Shown: positions 47,789 to 57,372, counted from the first letter of the stretch. The stretch: 64,000 nucleotides of DNA from CAZNHL01 sp964572965 (GCA_964572965.1 CAZNHL010000001.1:124001-188000), one strand, 5' to 3'. Notes: a model not told the origin generated them from the letters alone. Made by a program: numbers and translations.

Positions 47789-48540
47789 GTATTTATGTAT
47801 TCTCTGAATGTAAAGTCTAGCTGACAAAAGTACTAAAATAAGCGCGAAGTTGGAAGCCATTAAGAAACGGAGATTGGCAAAGGATTATATAATCATACAG
47901 ATCTCTTATTTTAAGGGGCTTAGCATTACTTATGACAGAAAAGTCCCATTTTAGTACAATTATCTTTAAATGCTATTGTAACAAAGAAAAATCATGTGGA
48001 TAATACAAATTGTACTTTTTTAAGAGTCGCGTCTCATAAATCGGCCAAATAAGCCTGTTTTGGCACACCTTGAAATTTCAGGATTGATTTATCAACAATA
48101 GTCCCTTTTAATTTCAATCAATTAATACTTTCATTATCAATAACTTACCAATTAACATGTAGATAATGTGGAAAACTTTTAAAAAAAGTGGAAAACTTTA
48201 TCCTTACGTAATGTAAAAGTATGCTTTGTTTTTTTTAAGGATGATTAAGCTAAACTTTAAGGTATTTGTCAAATGTACTGAGATACAGGACACTAGCTAT
48301 TTTCGCATCATAAAACGGCTCAAATCGCGCTTAAATCGCCTTTTAATGACATTGTTTATTTTAAAATACTGGAAACCAATCTCTCGCAAAAAATCAATTT
48401 TGGTCGAACCAATTTAAAGTTTCGTCGAAAAATAAATTTTTTTCATTCAATTATAACCCTTAACTATAATTAGGCGTTACTAAGCTTAATACAATTTGAT
48501 TGAGTGATTATCACTCCAAGATATTAAAATTCAACCAGCT
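47789..48540. other. AT-rich gene-free region with DnaA-box cluster: candidate replication origin
   Basis: About 750 bases without a supported gene. DnaA-box-like 9-mers: TGTGGATAA (47995, exact), TTATCAACA (48089), TTATCAATA (48134), TGTAGATAA (48158), TGTGGAAAA (48167), AGTGGAAAA (48187) and TTATCCTTA (48198), each with at most two mismatches to TTATCCACA or its complement. Six of them lie within 120 bases. A nine-base inverted repeat AGTACAATT / AATTGTACT (47953, 48008) brackets the exact box. An AT-rich tract (48421-48470) and a palindrome GAGTGATTATCACTC (48501-48515) follow. Genes run leftward on the left (gltX) and rightward on the right. Confidence is limited by the lack of a skew plot. 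Confidence 0.5.
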
Positions 48541-49344
48541 ATGATTTTTACAAACGTGACATTTGGGTTCTTTGACAAAAATCTGTTTCCCTTTGAATCC
48601 CTCTTGATTATGAGCTTTGTATTAGCAGATCAATATGAGTTCATAAACCATTATATTCAAAATCTGTTTGCAAGAACACTACGCCTATACAGCAAACACC
48701 GCAAAATCCTAAATCAATACTTCAATTTTTATTTAAGGCTTTCACATCATTCAAAATATGCTTTTGAAGAAAAGGTCGCTGATTTTATGTTTTCAAAAAA
48801 TTTTCGGGGTGACAATGGCCTGAACGTTACAACAAAAATGAAAGTATTAATTTCTGCCTATGCAGCACAACTAACTTTTGGTCTGGAACCCTATTACTTT
48901 GAATCATACCACAACATCACAATCCACAGGAGTAAATTCCGGTCTTCTGTAAGTAATGAACTAGTTACATGGGAGCTTGATCAATATAACACGATTCATG
49001 TTTCGTGGTATCATTTGTATACACAATGTTTACAGCAAAACCCTAAAGAACAAATCGGCCTTCAACTAATGAGCCACCTTTTAAGAATAGAAAATAAGGA
49101 ACTACATCTATTTGAATTTTTTGACAAAACAGATGAAACTGATTTAGTCAAAAATGGAAACAGTTTAGATGGTAAACTGTTTTCCACTGATTTGTTTTCA
49201 AAAGAACAACTTAATAACCGTGAAAAATTTGTAGAAGCAGCACTCGTTAATTACTTCGCTTATCCGAATGAGTTGTTTACTCAATACCCTCATATATTTA
49301 AAAAACTGGATACTATGCTCTACAAATCAGAACATGAAGCTTAG
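48541..49344 (+). CDS. MtfA/M90-like protein without the metallopeptidase motif
   Basis: 267 residues. Along its length it follows the MtfA fold: HNITIHRSKF near 124 resembles the family block HEVLIYPAPF, IHVSWYHLYT near 152 matches the strand before the active site, and VNYFAYPNELFTQYPHIFKKL near 235 matches the family's C-terminal helix pair. Where active members have H-E-x-x-H, this protein has Q-L-M-S-H (residues 175-179), so only the last His remains. It is therefore probably an inactive relative that keeps a binding role. It starts right after the candidate origin. Confidence 0.6.
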   Translation: MIFTNVTFGFFDKNLFPFESLLIMSFVLADQYEFINHYIQNLFARTLRLYSKHRKILNQYFNFYLRLSHHSKYAFEEKVADFMFSKNFRGDNGLNVTTKMKVLISAYAAQLTFGLEPYYFESYHNITIHRSKFRSSVSNELVTWELDQYNTIHVSWYHLYTQCLQQNPKEQIGLQLMSHLLRIENKELHLFEFFDKTDETDLVKNGNSLDGKLFSTDLFSKEQLNNREKFVEAALVNYFAYPNELFTQYPHIFKKLDTMLYKSEHEA

Positions 49345-49391
49345 TTATAATCATTGCATACAAAACATGAGGATCATTATGATGAAAATAC

Positions 49392-49399
49392 TATTTTTG
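49392..49399 (+). promoter_or_regulatory. -7 promoter box of glmM
   Basis: TATTTTTG, an exact consensus match. The ATG at 49401 would be before or at the transcription start, so the GTG at 49422 is preferred as start codon. Confidence 0.5.
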
Positions 49400-49421
49400 T
49401 ATGCAAACAAACATTTTCCTT

Positions 49422-50813
49422 GTGTCATTAATTAAATCAATATCAGGAATCAGAGGCACTATAGGCGGTGCTGTTGGTACATCTCTATCACCATTAGATG
49501 TACTTCGTTTCTCAGCGGCATATGGTACATGGCTTCAATCACAGTCTGTTGCTCACAAAGTAGTATTAGGTCGCGATGCAAGGCCATCGGGTGAATATAT
49601 TTCTAAAATAGTTTCTTCAACACTGCAAAGTATGGGGATAGATGTAATAGACGCTGGTTTATCTACAACTCCTACTATTGAGATGGCTGTTAAATGGGAA
49701 AATGCCGGAGGTGGTATTATCATAACAGCAAGTCATAACCCGGCTCAATGGAATGCCCTTAAATTGCTGAACAAAGACGGTGAGTTTATTTCGGAAAAAG
49801 ACGGATTGACCATTCTCGACATTGCTGAGCAGGAAAAATTCATTTTTGCAGATGTAAAGAATATTGGTTCATATTCTCTTAATAATACATACATCCAGCG
49901 GCATATAGAAGCAATTCTTGCAATGGAACTTGTTGACGTTGATGCAATTAAAGCCCGTAACTTTAGTGTAGCAATAGATGCTATCAATTCTACAGGCGGT
50001 ATAGCTGTTCCGGCATTATTGGAAGCATTGGGAGTTACCGAATATAAAGGCTACTTCTGTGAACCTGACGGTCATTTTGCTCACAATCCGGAACCTCTCG
50101 CAGAAAACCTTACTTTCATTTCTAACGAAATGGAAAAAGGCCATTTCGACCTTGGTATTGTAGTTGACCCTGATGTTGACAGATTATGTTTTATATGTGA
50201 GGACGGAAGCATGTTCGGTGAAGAATATACACTTGTTGCTGTAGCTGACTACGTTCTGAAATATAAAAAAGGTAATACAGTATCTAACCTCTCGTCAACC
50301 CGTGCACTTCAGGTAATAACAGAAAAAGCAGGCGGCAAATACACCGCTTCAGCTGTTGGTGAAGTAAACGTCGTAAACAAAATGAAAGAAACCAATGCTG
50401 TAATTGGTGGAGAAGGCAACGGAGGCGTTATTGTTCCTGAATTACACTACGGCCGTGATGCTTTAGCCGGAATAGCATTGTTCCTGACTCACCTTGCAAA
50501 ATCAGGCAAATCCATATCGTTGCTTAAAGCAAGTTATCCAAGTTACCATATCTCTAAAAACAAGATAGAGTTAACACCGGAAATTGACGTTGACCAGATT
50601 CTAAAAGAGATTCAAAAAAAATACGAAAAACAGCCTATCAACACTATTGATGGTGTACGTATTGACTTTGACAACTCATGGGTACACTTGCGCCGCTCTA
50701 ATACAGAGCCAATTATCAGAATTTATTCTGAAAGTGACACGCTTGCAACGGCCGACTATCTTGCCAACAAAATCATTTCTGATATCAAAGAAATAATCTC
50801 CGTAAGGGCTTAA
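49422..50813 (+). CDS. glmM: Phosphoglucosamine mutase
   Basis: Converts glucosamine 6-phosphate to glucosamine 1-phosphate for UDP-GlcNAc and so for peptidoglycan and LPS. 463 residues from GTG 49422; an ATG at 49401 in the same frame lies within two bases of the promoter box and would be left untranscribed. The phosphoserine loop T-A-S-H-N-P near 99, the metal-binding D-x-D-x-D (VDPDVDRL) near 245 and the C-terminal R-R-S-N-T-E-P are present. Phosphomannomutase is the alternative in this superfamily. Zero bases separate it from the cysteine desulfurase. Confidence 0.88.
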   Translation: MSLIKSISGIRGTIGGAVGTSLSPLDVLRFSAAYGTWLQSQSVAHKVVLGRDARPSGEYISKIVSSTLQSMGIDVIDAGLSTTPTIEMAVKWENAGGGIIITASHNPAQWNALKLLNKDGEFISEKDGLTILDIAEQEKFIFADVKNIGSYSLNNTYIQRHIEAILAMELVDVDAIKARNFSVAIDAINSTGGIAVPALLEALGVTEYKGYFCEPDGHFAHNPEPLAENLTFISNEMEKGHFDLGIVVDPDVDRLCFICEDGSMFGEEYTLVAVADYVLKYKKGNTVSNLSSTRALQVITEKAGGKYTASAVGEVNVVNKMKETNAVIGGEGNGGVIVPELHYGRDALAGIALFLTHLAKSGKSISLLKASYPSYHISKNKIELTPEIDVDQILKEIQKKYEKQPINTIDGVRIDFDNSWVHLRRSNTEPIIRIYSESDTLATADYLANKIISDIKEIISVRA

Positions 50814-51947
50814 ATGAAAATATACCTCGACAATGCGGCTACTACGCCGTTGGCGCAGGAAGTAATAGAAGAAATGTTGCCATACATGCAAAACGTGTAT
50901 GGCAATCCTTCTTCTATACATGCCTATGGCAGAGAAGCACGTACTGCTATAGAGAGAGCCCGCAAAACAGTGGCTACTCTACTTAACACCTCTCCTTCAG
51001 AAATATTTTTTACCTCAGGAGGCACAGAAGCCGATAATACAATCCTGAAGTCTGCGGTAAGTTCATTGAAGATTAAACATATTATTACTTCGCCTATTGA
51101 ACATCATGCTGTCCTTCATACCGTAGAGTTTCTTGAAAAGAGCGGTGACGTAGAGGTGCATTATCTTAAGCTCGATGAAAAGGGCGAAATATCACTAGAC
51201 GAACTAGAAGCAAAACTTCAGCAGTTCAGTCCTGCGCTGGTATCCTTGATGCATGCAAATAATGAGATCGGTAATTTAAATGACCTCCATCTTATTGGTA
51301 ATCTATGCTGGAAATATAATAGTTTCTTTCATTCAGATACTGTACAAACCATTGGCCACCTGCCAATAGACCTCCACCATACACCTGTAGATTTTATTGT
51401 TGGCTCGGCACATAAATTCAACGGACCCAAAGGGGTCGGTTTTATGTATGTGAATGGCCGCAACAAAATTTCTCCATTTATACACGGAGGAGCTCAGGAG
51501 CGTAACATGCGTGGGGGTACAGAAAATCTTTACGGCATCATGGGGCTTGCCAAAGCTTTAGAGTTAAGTTGTGCTCAAATGGCAGATTCTACAGTCCATA
51601 TCAGCAAACTCAAATCTCTTTTAACTGAAAAAATCCGGGAAGCTTTCCCTCAGGCAATTTTTAACGGGGCTTTTGGTTCAAAAAATCATTTTGACAAAAT
51701 ATTGAGTGTTACATTTCCGGACAGAGACAGCAATGATATGATTTTGTTTAGCCTGGACATTAACGGAATTGCCATTTCCGGCGGAAGTGCGTGTTCCAGT
51801 GGCACTTCGGTCGGGTCACATGTGCTTCAGGCTCTTTATGACAATGAAGACTTTACTACAATCAGATTCTCTTTTGGCAAACAAAATACAGCAGAAGAAA
51901 TATTATTTGTTGTAGAAAAGCTGAAAGAAATCCATCAACGCTTGTAA
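50814..51947 (+). CDS. Cysteine desulfurase (NifS/IscS type)
   Basis: Releases sulfur from cysteine for Fe-S clusters and tRNA thiolation. 377 residues. The N-terminal YLDNAATTPL at residues 4-13 is family-standard; the PLP-lysine is in SAHKFNGPKGVG near 200; the active Cys lies in the loop GGSACSSGTSVGSHVL near 322. The start codon follows the glmM stop directly, so the pair is an operon. Whether it serves Fe-S assembly or tRNA modification is not shown. Confidence 0.92.
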   Translation: MKIYLDNAATTPLAQEVIEEMLPYMQNVYGNPSSIHAYGREARTAIERARKTVATLLNTSPSEIFFTSGGTEADNTILKSAVSSLKIKHIITSPIEHHAVLHTVEFLEKSGDVEVHYLKLDEKGEISLDELEAKLQQFSPALVSLMHANNEIGNLNDLHLIGNLCWKYNSFFHSDTVQTIGHLPIDLHHTPVDFIVGSAHKFNGPKGVGFMYVNGRNKISPFIHGGAQERNMRGGTENLYGIMGLAKALELSCAQMADSTVHISKLKSLLTEKIREAFPQAIFNGAFGSKNHFDKILSVTFPDRDSNDMILFSLDINGIAISGGSACSSGTSVGSHVLQALYDNEDFTTIRFSFGKQNTAEEILFVVEKLKEIHQRL

Positions 51948-52020
51948 GGAATTAACATTCCTTTTATCTTTTCAGTATTAAATACATACCCTTATAAAAA
52001 AGGATTAAAATTTTAAGTAA

Positions 52021-52614
52021 ATGAAACGCTCAACTCTCATCATTATTGGTATTGCTGTCTTACTAGTATTATACATAGTAATGACCTATAACTCCGCAAA
52101 TTCAAGTCGTCAAGCGGTAAAAAGCTCCTGGGCTCAGGTTGAAAACGTTTATCAAAGACGCTCCGATCTGATACCTAATCTTGTAAATACTGTAAAAGGT
52201 GCTGTTACAGCTGAAAAAGAAATTCTACAGGGAGTTGTTGAAGCACGTTCCAGAGCTACTTCAATTCAGGTTGACCCTAATAAATTAACACCTGAAAATA
52301 TTAAAAACTTCCAAAATGCTCAGGATGGTCTTTCTCAGGCTTTAGGTAAGTTATTAATGATTACTGAGAACTATCCGCAACTTCAGTCAATTCAAGGTTT
52401 CAGCGAATTAAGAGCCGAACTTGCCGGAACAGAAAACAGGATCACAACTGAAAGAAGACGCTTCAACGAAGAAGTTCAAACTTATAATACTAAGGTTACA
52501 AGTTTCCCTTTTAANNNNNNNNNNAATATTTTTGCAGGGATGATGGGTTTCGAAGAAAAGGGATACTTTACTGCGCAAATTGGTGCTGACAAAGCACCGG
52601 AAGTAAAATTCTAA
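52021..52614 (+). CDS. lemA: LemA family protein, interrupted by a false assembly gap
   Basis: About 190 residues once the gap is corrected. An N-terminal membrane helix (residues 3-21) is followed by a helical bundle with W-A-Q-V-E-N-V-Y-Q-R-R-S-D-L-I-P-N-L-V near 37. Ten N (52515-52524) interrupt the conserved F-P-x-N motif; the edges (ttttaa / aatatt) overlap by two bases, and closing on that overlap gives FPFNIFAGMMGF, which matches the family. It opens a LemA-TPM-TPM run, a common membrane-associated arrangement. Confidence 0.9.
   Translation: MKRSTLIIIGIAVLLVLYIVMTYNSANSSRQAVKSSWAQVENVYQRRSDLIPNLVNTVKGAVTAEKEILQGVVEARSRATSIQVDPNKLTPENIKNFQNAQDGLSQALGKLLMITENYPQLQSIQGFSELRAELAGTENRITTERRRFNEEVQTYNTKVTSFPFXXXXNIFAGMMGFEEKGYFTAQIGADKAPEVKF
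52515..52524. other. Run of ten N (scaffold join) inside lemA
   Basis: Flanked by ttttaa and aatatt. Joining through the shared AA restores the LemA consensus with no missing base, so the gap is likely a placeholder. Confidence 0.95.
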
Positions 52615-52618
52615 TCCG

Positions 52619-53053
52619 ATGGTAGAAAATTTTTTCTCAGCAGAAGACAGAAAGGTTATTCTTCAGGCAATAGTTGAGGCAGAAAGCACAACTTCAGGGG
52701 AAATCCGTGTACATATTCAAAGCGAATCTGATCAGGTATTAGATGATGCAGCAACAACGTTTGCTGTATTAGGAATGCATAAAACAGCACAACGCAATGG
52801 AGTATTGTTTTTTCTGGCAGTTGATTCGCACAAATTCGCTATTCTTGGAGATGCAGGAATCAATAATGCTGTAGAAAACGATTTCTGGGAAAAAATTAAA
52901 GAACATATGCGGACTTTATTCAAAGCGGGAGAATTTACAAAAGGTTTGCAAGAAGGGATTTTACTGGCTGGTAAAGCATTGCATACCCATTTCCCTTATG
53001 ATAAAGCCACAGATAAAAATGAGTTAAGTGACGAAATCTCTTTTGGTAAATAG
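52619..53053 (+). CDS. TPM domain protein
   Basis: 144 residues without a signal peptide. A TPM_phosphatase-type domain covers residues 5-110, with the conserved SGEIRVHIQSE near 24 and NGVLFFLAVDSHKFAILGDAGIN near 56. The family has a weak phosphatase activity in one plant member; the bacterial role is unknown. Four bases separate it from lemA and one base from the next TPM gene, so the three are translated in tight succession. Confidence 0.8.
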   Translation: MVENFFSAEDRKVILQAIVEAESTTSGEIRVHIQSESDQVLDDAATTFAVLGMHKTAQRNGVLFFLAVDSHKFAILGDAGINNAVENDFWEKIKEHMRTLFKAGEFTKGLQEGILLAGKALHTHFPYDKATDKNELSDEISFGK

Positions 53054-53054
53054 C

Positions 53055-53822
53055 ATGAAAAAACTTCTTACACTCCTTTTTCTTGCTTTCTCATTAGTAG
53101 CTTTTGCAAAAGATGAGTTTCCTAAGCCAATGAATCCTCCTCGCCTTGTCAATGACTTTGCAGGAATTCTATCGCCCCAGGAACAAGCTTCTCTTGAAAG
53201 CAAACTTAGAAGATACGAAGACAGTACTTCTTCACAGATAGCAATTGTTACCGTTACCGGACTTGGTGATTGGCACATTCAGGAATATGCCACACGACTG
53301 TTCGAACAGTGGGGAATCGGCAAGAAAGGGAAAGACAACGGGATTCTTATTTTAGTAGCGCCTAATGAACGTAAAGTAAGGATTGAAACAGGTTATGGGC
53401 TTGAAGGTGCATTACCGGATCTTGTGCAAAGGAGGATCATTTCAAGCTACATTACACCTAACTTTAAGAGTGGAAACTATTACCAGGGCTTAAACGAAGC
53501 AAGCTCAAAACTGATTGAACTTAGTTCCGGGGAATATAAGGCTGGCCCTAAAACAAAACTACTTTTGTCAAATGGTCATCTGGTAATTATATTTCTCTTT
53601 TTCCTAATCTTTTTTGTTTCAATCTTCGTAAACTACCGCAAGTTTAAAAATCAACAGATAGGTACGCATGGAACTAGTTTTTGGACTATCTGGGCTATGT
53701 CAAATTTATTTGGTCATGGTGGCGGCAGTGGCAACTTTAACGACTTCAATCGTGGCGGAGGTGATTTCGGAGGTTTTGGAGGGGGTATGTCGGGCGGCGG
53801 CGGAGCTGACGGCGACTGGTAA
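53055..53822 (+). CDS. TPM domain membrane protein with glycine-rich tail
   Basis: 255 residues from ATG 53055; the frame to 53028 overlaps the previous gene and would precede the signal sequence. Signal peptide (residues 1-17), TPM domain about 25-160 (NDFAGILSPQEQASLE near 30, GYGLEGALPD near 112), a membrane helix near 180-200 and a tail with repeated G-G motifs ending GGGGADGDW. This is the YgcG layout. It anchors the LemA-TPM set in the membrane. Confidence 0.85.
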   Translation: MKKLLTLLFLAFSLVAFAKDEFPKPMNPPRLVNDFAGILSPQEQASLESKLRRYEDSTSSQIAIVTVTGLGDWHIQEYATRLFEQWGIGKKGKDNGILILVAPNERKVRIETGYGLEGALPDLVQRRIISSYITPNFKSGNYYQGLNEASSKLIELSSGEYKAGPKTKLLLSNGHLVIIFLFFLIFFVSIFVNYRKFKNQQIGTHGTSFWTIWAMSNLFGHGGGSGNFNDFNRGGGDFGGFGGGMSGGGGADGDW

Positions 53823-53856
53823 TTTTTTTGGTGCTTAAAGACCCTATTAGCGTAGT

Positions 53857-54390
53857 ATGTTAAAATTTCGGGTTATGACTTTTCTGTTATTTGGTTGCAT
53901 GCTATTGCAATCAAGTATCATCAATGCTCAAGACCCCAATACTACTAATGCAAAAATCAAGGCCATATTCATTTATAACTTCACTAAGTATATTGAATGG
54001 CCAAGCGAATACAAAAAAGGCAATTTCATTATTACTGTTGTAGGAAACCAAACCCTTGCCGATGAGCTCATAAAAATGGCTCAAAAAAGCAAGGTGGGTA
54101 ATCAGGCATTTACAATACAACATGTAAACAACATCAATGAAATAGGAAAGTGCCACATGTTATTTTTGGGTTCAGGCAAAACCGCTCTCCTCTCCTCAGC
54201 TATTGAGCGCGTAAAAAAGCAAAGTACTCTTGTAATTACCGAAAGTGAAGGCTGTGCCAAAAAAGGGGCTGCCATTAACTTTGTATATCATGAAAATAAA
54301 CAAAAGTTTGAGTTGAATAAATCGAATGCAGGTATTCACAATCTGCTAGTAAGTTCTAATTTGGCCAGTTTAGCAATTGTAGTAGAATGA
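53857..54390 (+). CDS. YfiR family periplasmic protein (DUF4154)
   Basis: 177 residues with a signal peptide (to about 24). The YfiR/DUF4154 start I-K-A-I-F-I-Y-N-F-T-K-Y-I-E-W-P near 33-48 and the late block SEGCAKKGAAINFVYHENK near 128 are present. In Pseudomonas, YfiR binds and inhibits the diguanylate cyclase YfiN. No YfiN-like gene is here, so the target must differ. The last four bases overlap the next gene (ATGA). It opens the SiaABC-like run. Confidence 0.82.
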   Translation: MLKFRVMTFLLFGCMLLQSSIINAQDPNTTNAKIKAIFIYNFTKYIEWPSEYKKGNFIITVVGNQTLADELIKMAQKSKVGNQAFTIQHVNNINEIGKCHMLFLGSGKTALLSSAIERVKKQSTLVITESEGCAKKGAAINFVYHENKQKFELNKSNAGIHNLLVSSNLASLAIVVE

Positions 54391-55589
54391 AAGCCAGCAA
54401 CTTACATATTGCCCCAAACAAGCTTTTTGTAATACTGTTAGTATTAGGCTCAATATCTACAGCTATTTCAGCCTATGCCCAAAAGTCAAAAGTGGTTGCC
54501 GCTGTCAATGCTGTACAAACGGGAGACTTTAATAAAGCTAAAACATTTATAGATGAAGCAACTGCCAACGCTGAAACCTCAAAGGATCCACGTGCCTGGT
54601 ACTACAAAGCGTATATATATAAGGAGCTTCTCAAAAAATCAGAAATAGCCGAACATCAGACTGTTTTGAGATCCAAAGCAATTGATGCTTCCAAAAAATC
54701 TCTGGCACTTGACAGTGATAATGAAGAGGCAAAGGAATGTAAAAAAATACTTAAATATCTTAATCAGGATCTTTATAATGCAGCAGGCCAAAATTTTAAC
54801 AAGCAAAGTTTCTGCGTAGCATTGAATGAGTATGAGGCTTATGTAGAAAATCTTAAAGTATATGATAGTAACCGGATTGATACAAATGCCTGTCAATATC
54901 TTGGTTATTCTGCTTATAAATGTAATAAAACCGACAAAGCGATTCTTTACTTAAATAAATCTGTTTTATTGGGTAAAGCCGACACTAACATCTTTCATAT
55001 GTTAGCGGAATCTTATTTGAAGAAGAAATTACCTGATGATGCTATTTTGACACTTGAAAAAGGTATTAATACTTATACTGACAATAAAAAGATAAGAAAT
55101 GAGCTCATTAATCTTTATCAAAGATATAAGCGCATCAATCAGCTCGATTTGTTCCTTCAAAAACAAATTGTAAACTCTCCTGCTGATATAGATCTGCTTA
55201 TTTCTACCGCATGGCTTTATGAGCATAAAATGGGTATAGAACCCGACAAAAGAACAGAATATTTGGAGAAAGCAATTAGTTCATATTCAAAAGTACTGAG
55301 CCTTAATAATAACCATAAACTCGCGAATTATAATACAGCGATTCTTTTATATAATGAGGCCGTAAGAAAAATCAACAATATGAATTATGATGTAGGCCTT
55401 ACAGAGTTAAATATGACACAGGACGAATCTGTTGATATATTTAAAAGAGCTTTACCTTATATGGAGAAAGCATATTTGCTCGAACCACAAAATAAAAATA
55501 CAGTGATCGGCCTCTCTGGCATTTACTTCAGCTTAAATGATGAAGCGAAATATAAAGAGTTCAAGCTTATTGCTGAATCCATGAAGTAA
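54387..55589 (+). CDS. Exported tetratricopeptide repeat protein of the Sia-like locus
   Basis: 400 residues with a signal peptide (residues 1-30, ending AYAQ) and about eight less regular TPRs. Overlaps the YfiR gene by four bases and is 13 bases before the SpoIIE phosphatase, so it is part of the same operon. It is likely a periplasmic scaffold for the YfiR-like protein or for the sensor domain of the phosphatase; that is inference. Confidence 0.8.
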   Translation: MKASNLHIAPNKLFVILLVLGSISTAISAYAQKSKVVAAVNAVQTGDFNKAKTFIDEATANAETSKDPRAWYYKAYIYKELLKKSEIAEHQTVLRSKAIDASKKSLALDSDNEEAKECKKILKYLNQDLYNAAGQNFNKQSFCVALNEYEAYVENLKVYDSNRIDTNACQYLGYSAYKCNKTDKAILYLNKSVLLGKADTNIFHMLAESYLKKKLPDDAILTLEKGINTYTDNKKIRNELINLYQRYKRINQLDLFLQKQIVNSPADIDLLISTAWLYEHKMGIEPDKRTEYLEKAISSYSKVLSLNNNHKLANYNTAILLYNEAVRKINNMNYDVGLTELNMTQDESVDIFKRALPYMEKAYLLEPQNKNTVIGLSGIYFSLNDEAKYKEFKLIAESMK

Positions 55590-55602
55590 GCAGGTTTTTT
55601 AT

Positions 55603-57372
55603 ATGAAGGTCAAATTAACCATTAGTAAGAGAATCGGTTTGGGGTTTGCCATCCTCACACTCTTAACTATGGCCAATTTTTTCCTTACTATCAAAACTCT
55701 TTTCAAGAGCCGAAGCTTCAGCGAACAAATAGTAACTGTTTACACGCCTTCGGTAGATGCATTGGAAGATCTCCACGCTCAGATACTTAATACTAATAAA
55801 CTAATTAATTACTGGTTACACGTTCAGAGTAGTGACGACAATCCTGATAAACAAAAACTAAAAGAGTACATTAACTCTTCCTATCCAGCTATAAAAAAAC
55901 AAATCAATGAATTAGCTATCAATTGGACAGCAAAAGAACGCTCAAGGCTTGAGAGCATATTTTATAGACTTGATAGTCTTTATATCCTACATCAAGACAT
56001 CATGACCAGTATGAATAGCTTTGCTGCTTATGAGGATGCATCTGTTGTTTTTTTGGTAAGACCGGTAATTGAAGATGTCAATTCACTGACTAAAGATATT
56101 ATTAAGTCCCTTACTGAGCTCATTGCTATTCAGCACGACAATACTCAAAGAGTCAGCAATTCTATGATTGACTCTTTTAACATTCTACAGGCTGTTGTAT
56201 TTAACTCTGGCTTTATACTGGTTATCGGAGGTATTATTATTGCACTACTTACAATAAAATCAATTGTTAAACCTATTCAGCAGCTTCAGGTAACCATTAA
56301 AGCAATGGCTAAAGGAATATTGCCCGAAGAAAACATGTCACACCACGATGACGAAATTGGAGACATGACTGAAGAATTAAATTTGCTTATTGATGGCATG
56401 AAGAGAACCTCAGAGTTTTCACGGGAAGTAGGTTCCGGGAACTTTGATTCTAATTATGTTCCTCTCAGTAAGGATGACGCATTAGGAAATTCTTTATTAC
56501 TAATGAGAGCTGAACTGAAAGAACTAACCGGTAATCTGGAAGCAAAAGTTCAGAAACGTACTGATGAAATACAGGAACAGAGAAAAATTCTTGAGAAACT
56601 ATATACAGACCAAACAGACAGTATCATTTACGCCAAAAGGATCCAGGAGTCTATACTACCTTCAGAATCATCCATTAAAAAATACATTCCACAGTCTTTC
56701 ATTTATTTTAAGCCACGGAATATTATCTCAGGAGATTTTTATTGGTTTGAGCATAACAAGGATTATATATATCTTGCATCCGTTGATTGTACAGGGCATG
56801 GTGTACCCGGTGCATTAATGTCTATTATCGGGCATGATCTCTTAGACAATGCTATTATAGTTAACCCATCTATAACTGCTGGTGAAGTTCTTGATCATCT
56901 CAATAAAGAACTAACACGAATTTTAAGGATCGGAGCCGATGATGCGGGCGGAGCAAAAGACGGAATGGATATTTCACTTTGCAGAATTGATGTACGTAAA
57001 CAGCAATTACAATACGCCGGAGCTTACAATCCACTATATATTGTAAGAAACGGTGAACTGATAGAAACCAAAGCAGATAAAAGGCCTATTGGAATTTATG
57101 CCTTTAACAAAGAATTTACTTATACAACACATACATTTGATATACAAGCTAACGATGTGTTTTATATCTTTAGTGACGGGTATCCGGATCAATTCGGAGG
57201 GCCACTTAACAAAAAATTAATGTATAAAAACTTCAGAGAATTACTTGTACGTTTACACAAAAAACCGATGCATGATCAAAACATCGAATTAGAAAAGTTC
57301 ATGAACGAGTGGCGAAAAGATGAAGATCAGGTTGACGATCAACTGATACTGGGTTTTAAAGTTGAAAAATAA
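55603..57372 (+). CDS. Membrane sensor with HAMP and SpoIIE phosphatase domains (SiaA-like)
   Basis: 589 residues. TM1 (about 10-30) and TM2 (196-218) frame a helical periplasmic sensor domain. HAMP spans 219-272 and a coiled coil runs to about 345. The PP2C/SpoIIE domain follows (355-585) with the metal motif ISGDFYWFE near 380, D-C-T-G-H-G-V-P-G-A-L-M-S near 402-414 and FSDGYPDQFGG near 530. SiaA dephosphorylates SiaC; here the next two genes encode SiaB- and SiaC-like proteins, so the same job is likely. Confidence 0.88.
   Translation: MKVKLTISKRIGLGFAILTLLTMANFFLTIKTLFKSRSFSEQIVTVYTPSVDALEDLHAQILNTNKLINYWLHVQSSDDNPDKQKLKEYINSSYPAIKKQINELAINWTAKERSRLESIFYRLDSLYILHQDIMTSMNSFAAYEDASVVFLVRPVIEDVNSLTKDIIKSLTELIAIQHDNTQRVSNSMIDSFNILQAVVFNSGFILVIGGIIIALLTIKSIVKPIQQLQVTIKAMAKGILPEENMSHHDDEIGDMTEELNLLIDGMKRTSEFSREVGSGNFDSNYVPLSKDDALGNSLLLMRAELKELTGNLEAKVQKRTDEIQEQRKILEKLYTDQTDSIIYAKRIQESILPSESSIKKYIPQSFIYFKPRNIISGDFYWFEHNKDYIYLASVDCTGHGVPGALMSIIGHDLLDNAIIVNPSITAGEVLDHLNKELTRILRIGADDAGGAKDGMDISLCRIDVRKQQLQYAGAYNPLYIVRNGELIETKADKRPIGIYAFNKEFTYTTHTFDIQANDVFYIFSDGYPDQFGGPLNKKLMYKNFRELLVRLHKKPMHDQNIELEKFMNEWRKDEDQVDDQLILGFKVEK

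Noticed and set aside
48226..48417. A 63-codon frame inside the candidate origin
   Set aside because: Low-complexity basic composition, no promoter of its own, lies in AT-rich DNA where chance frames are common.
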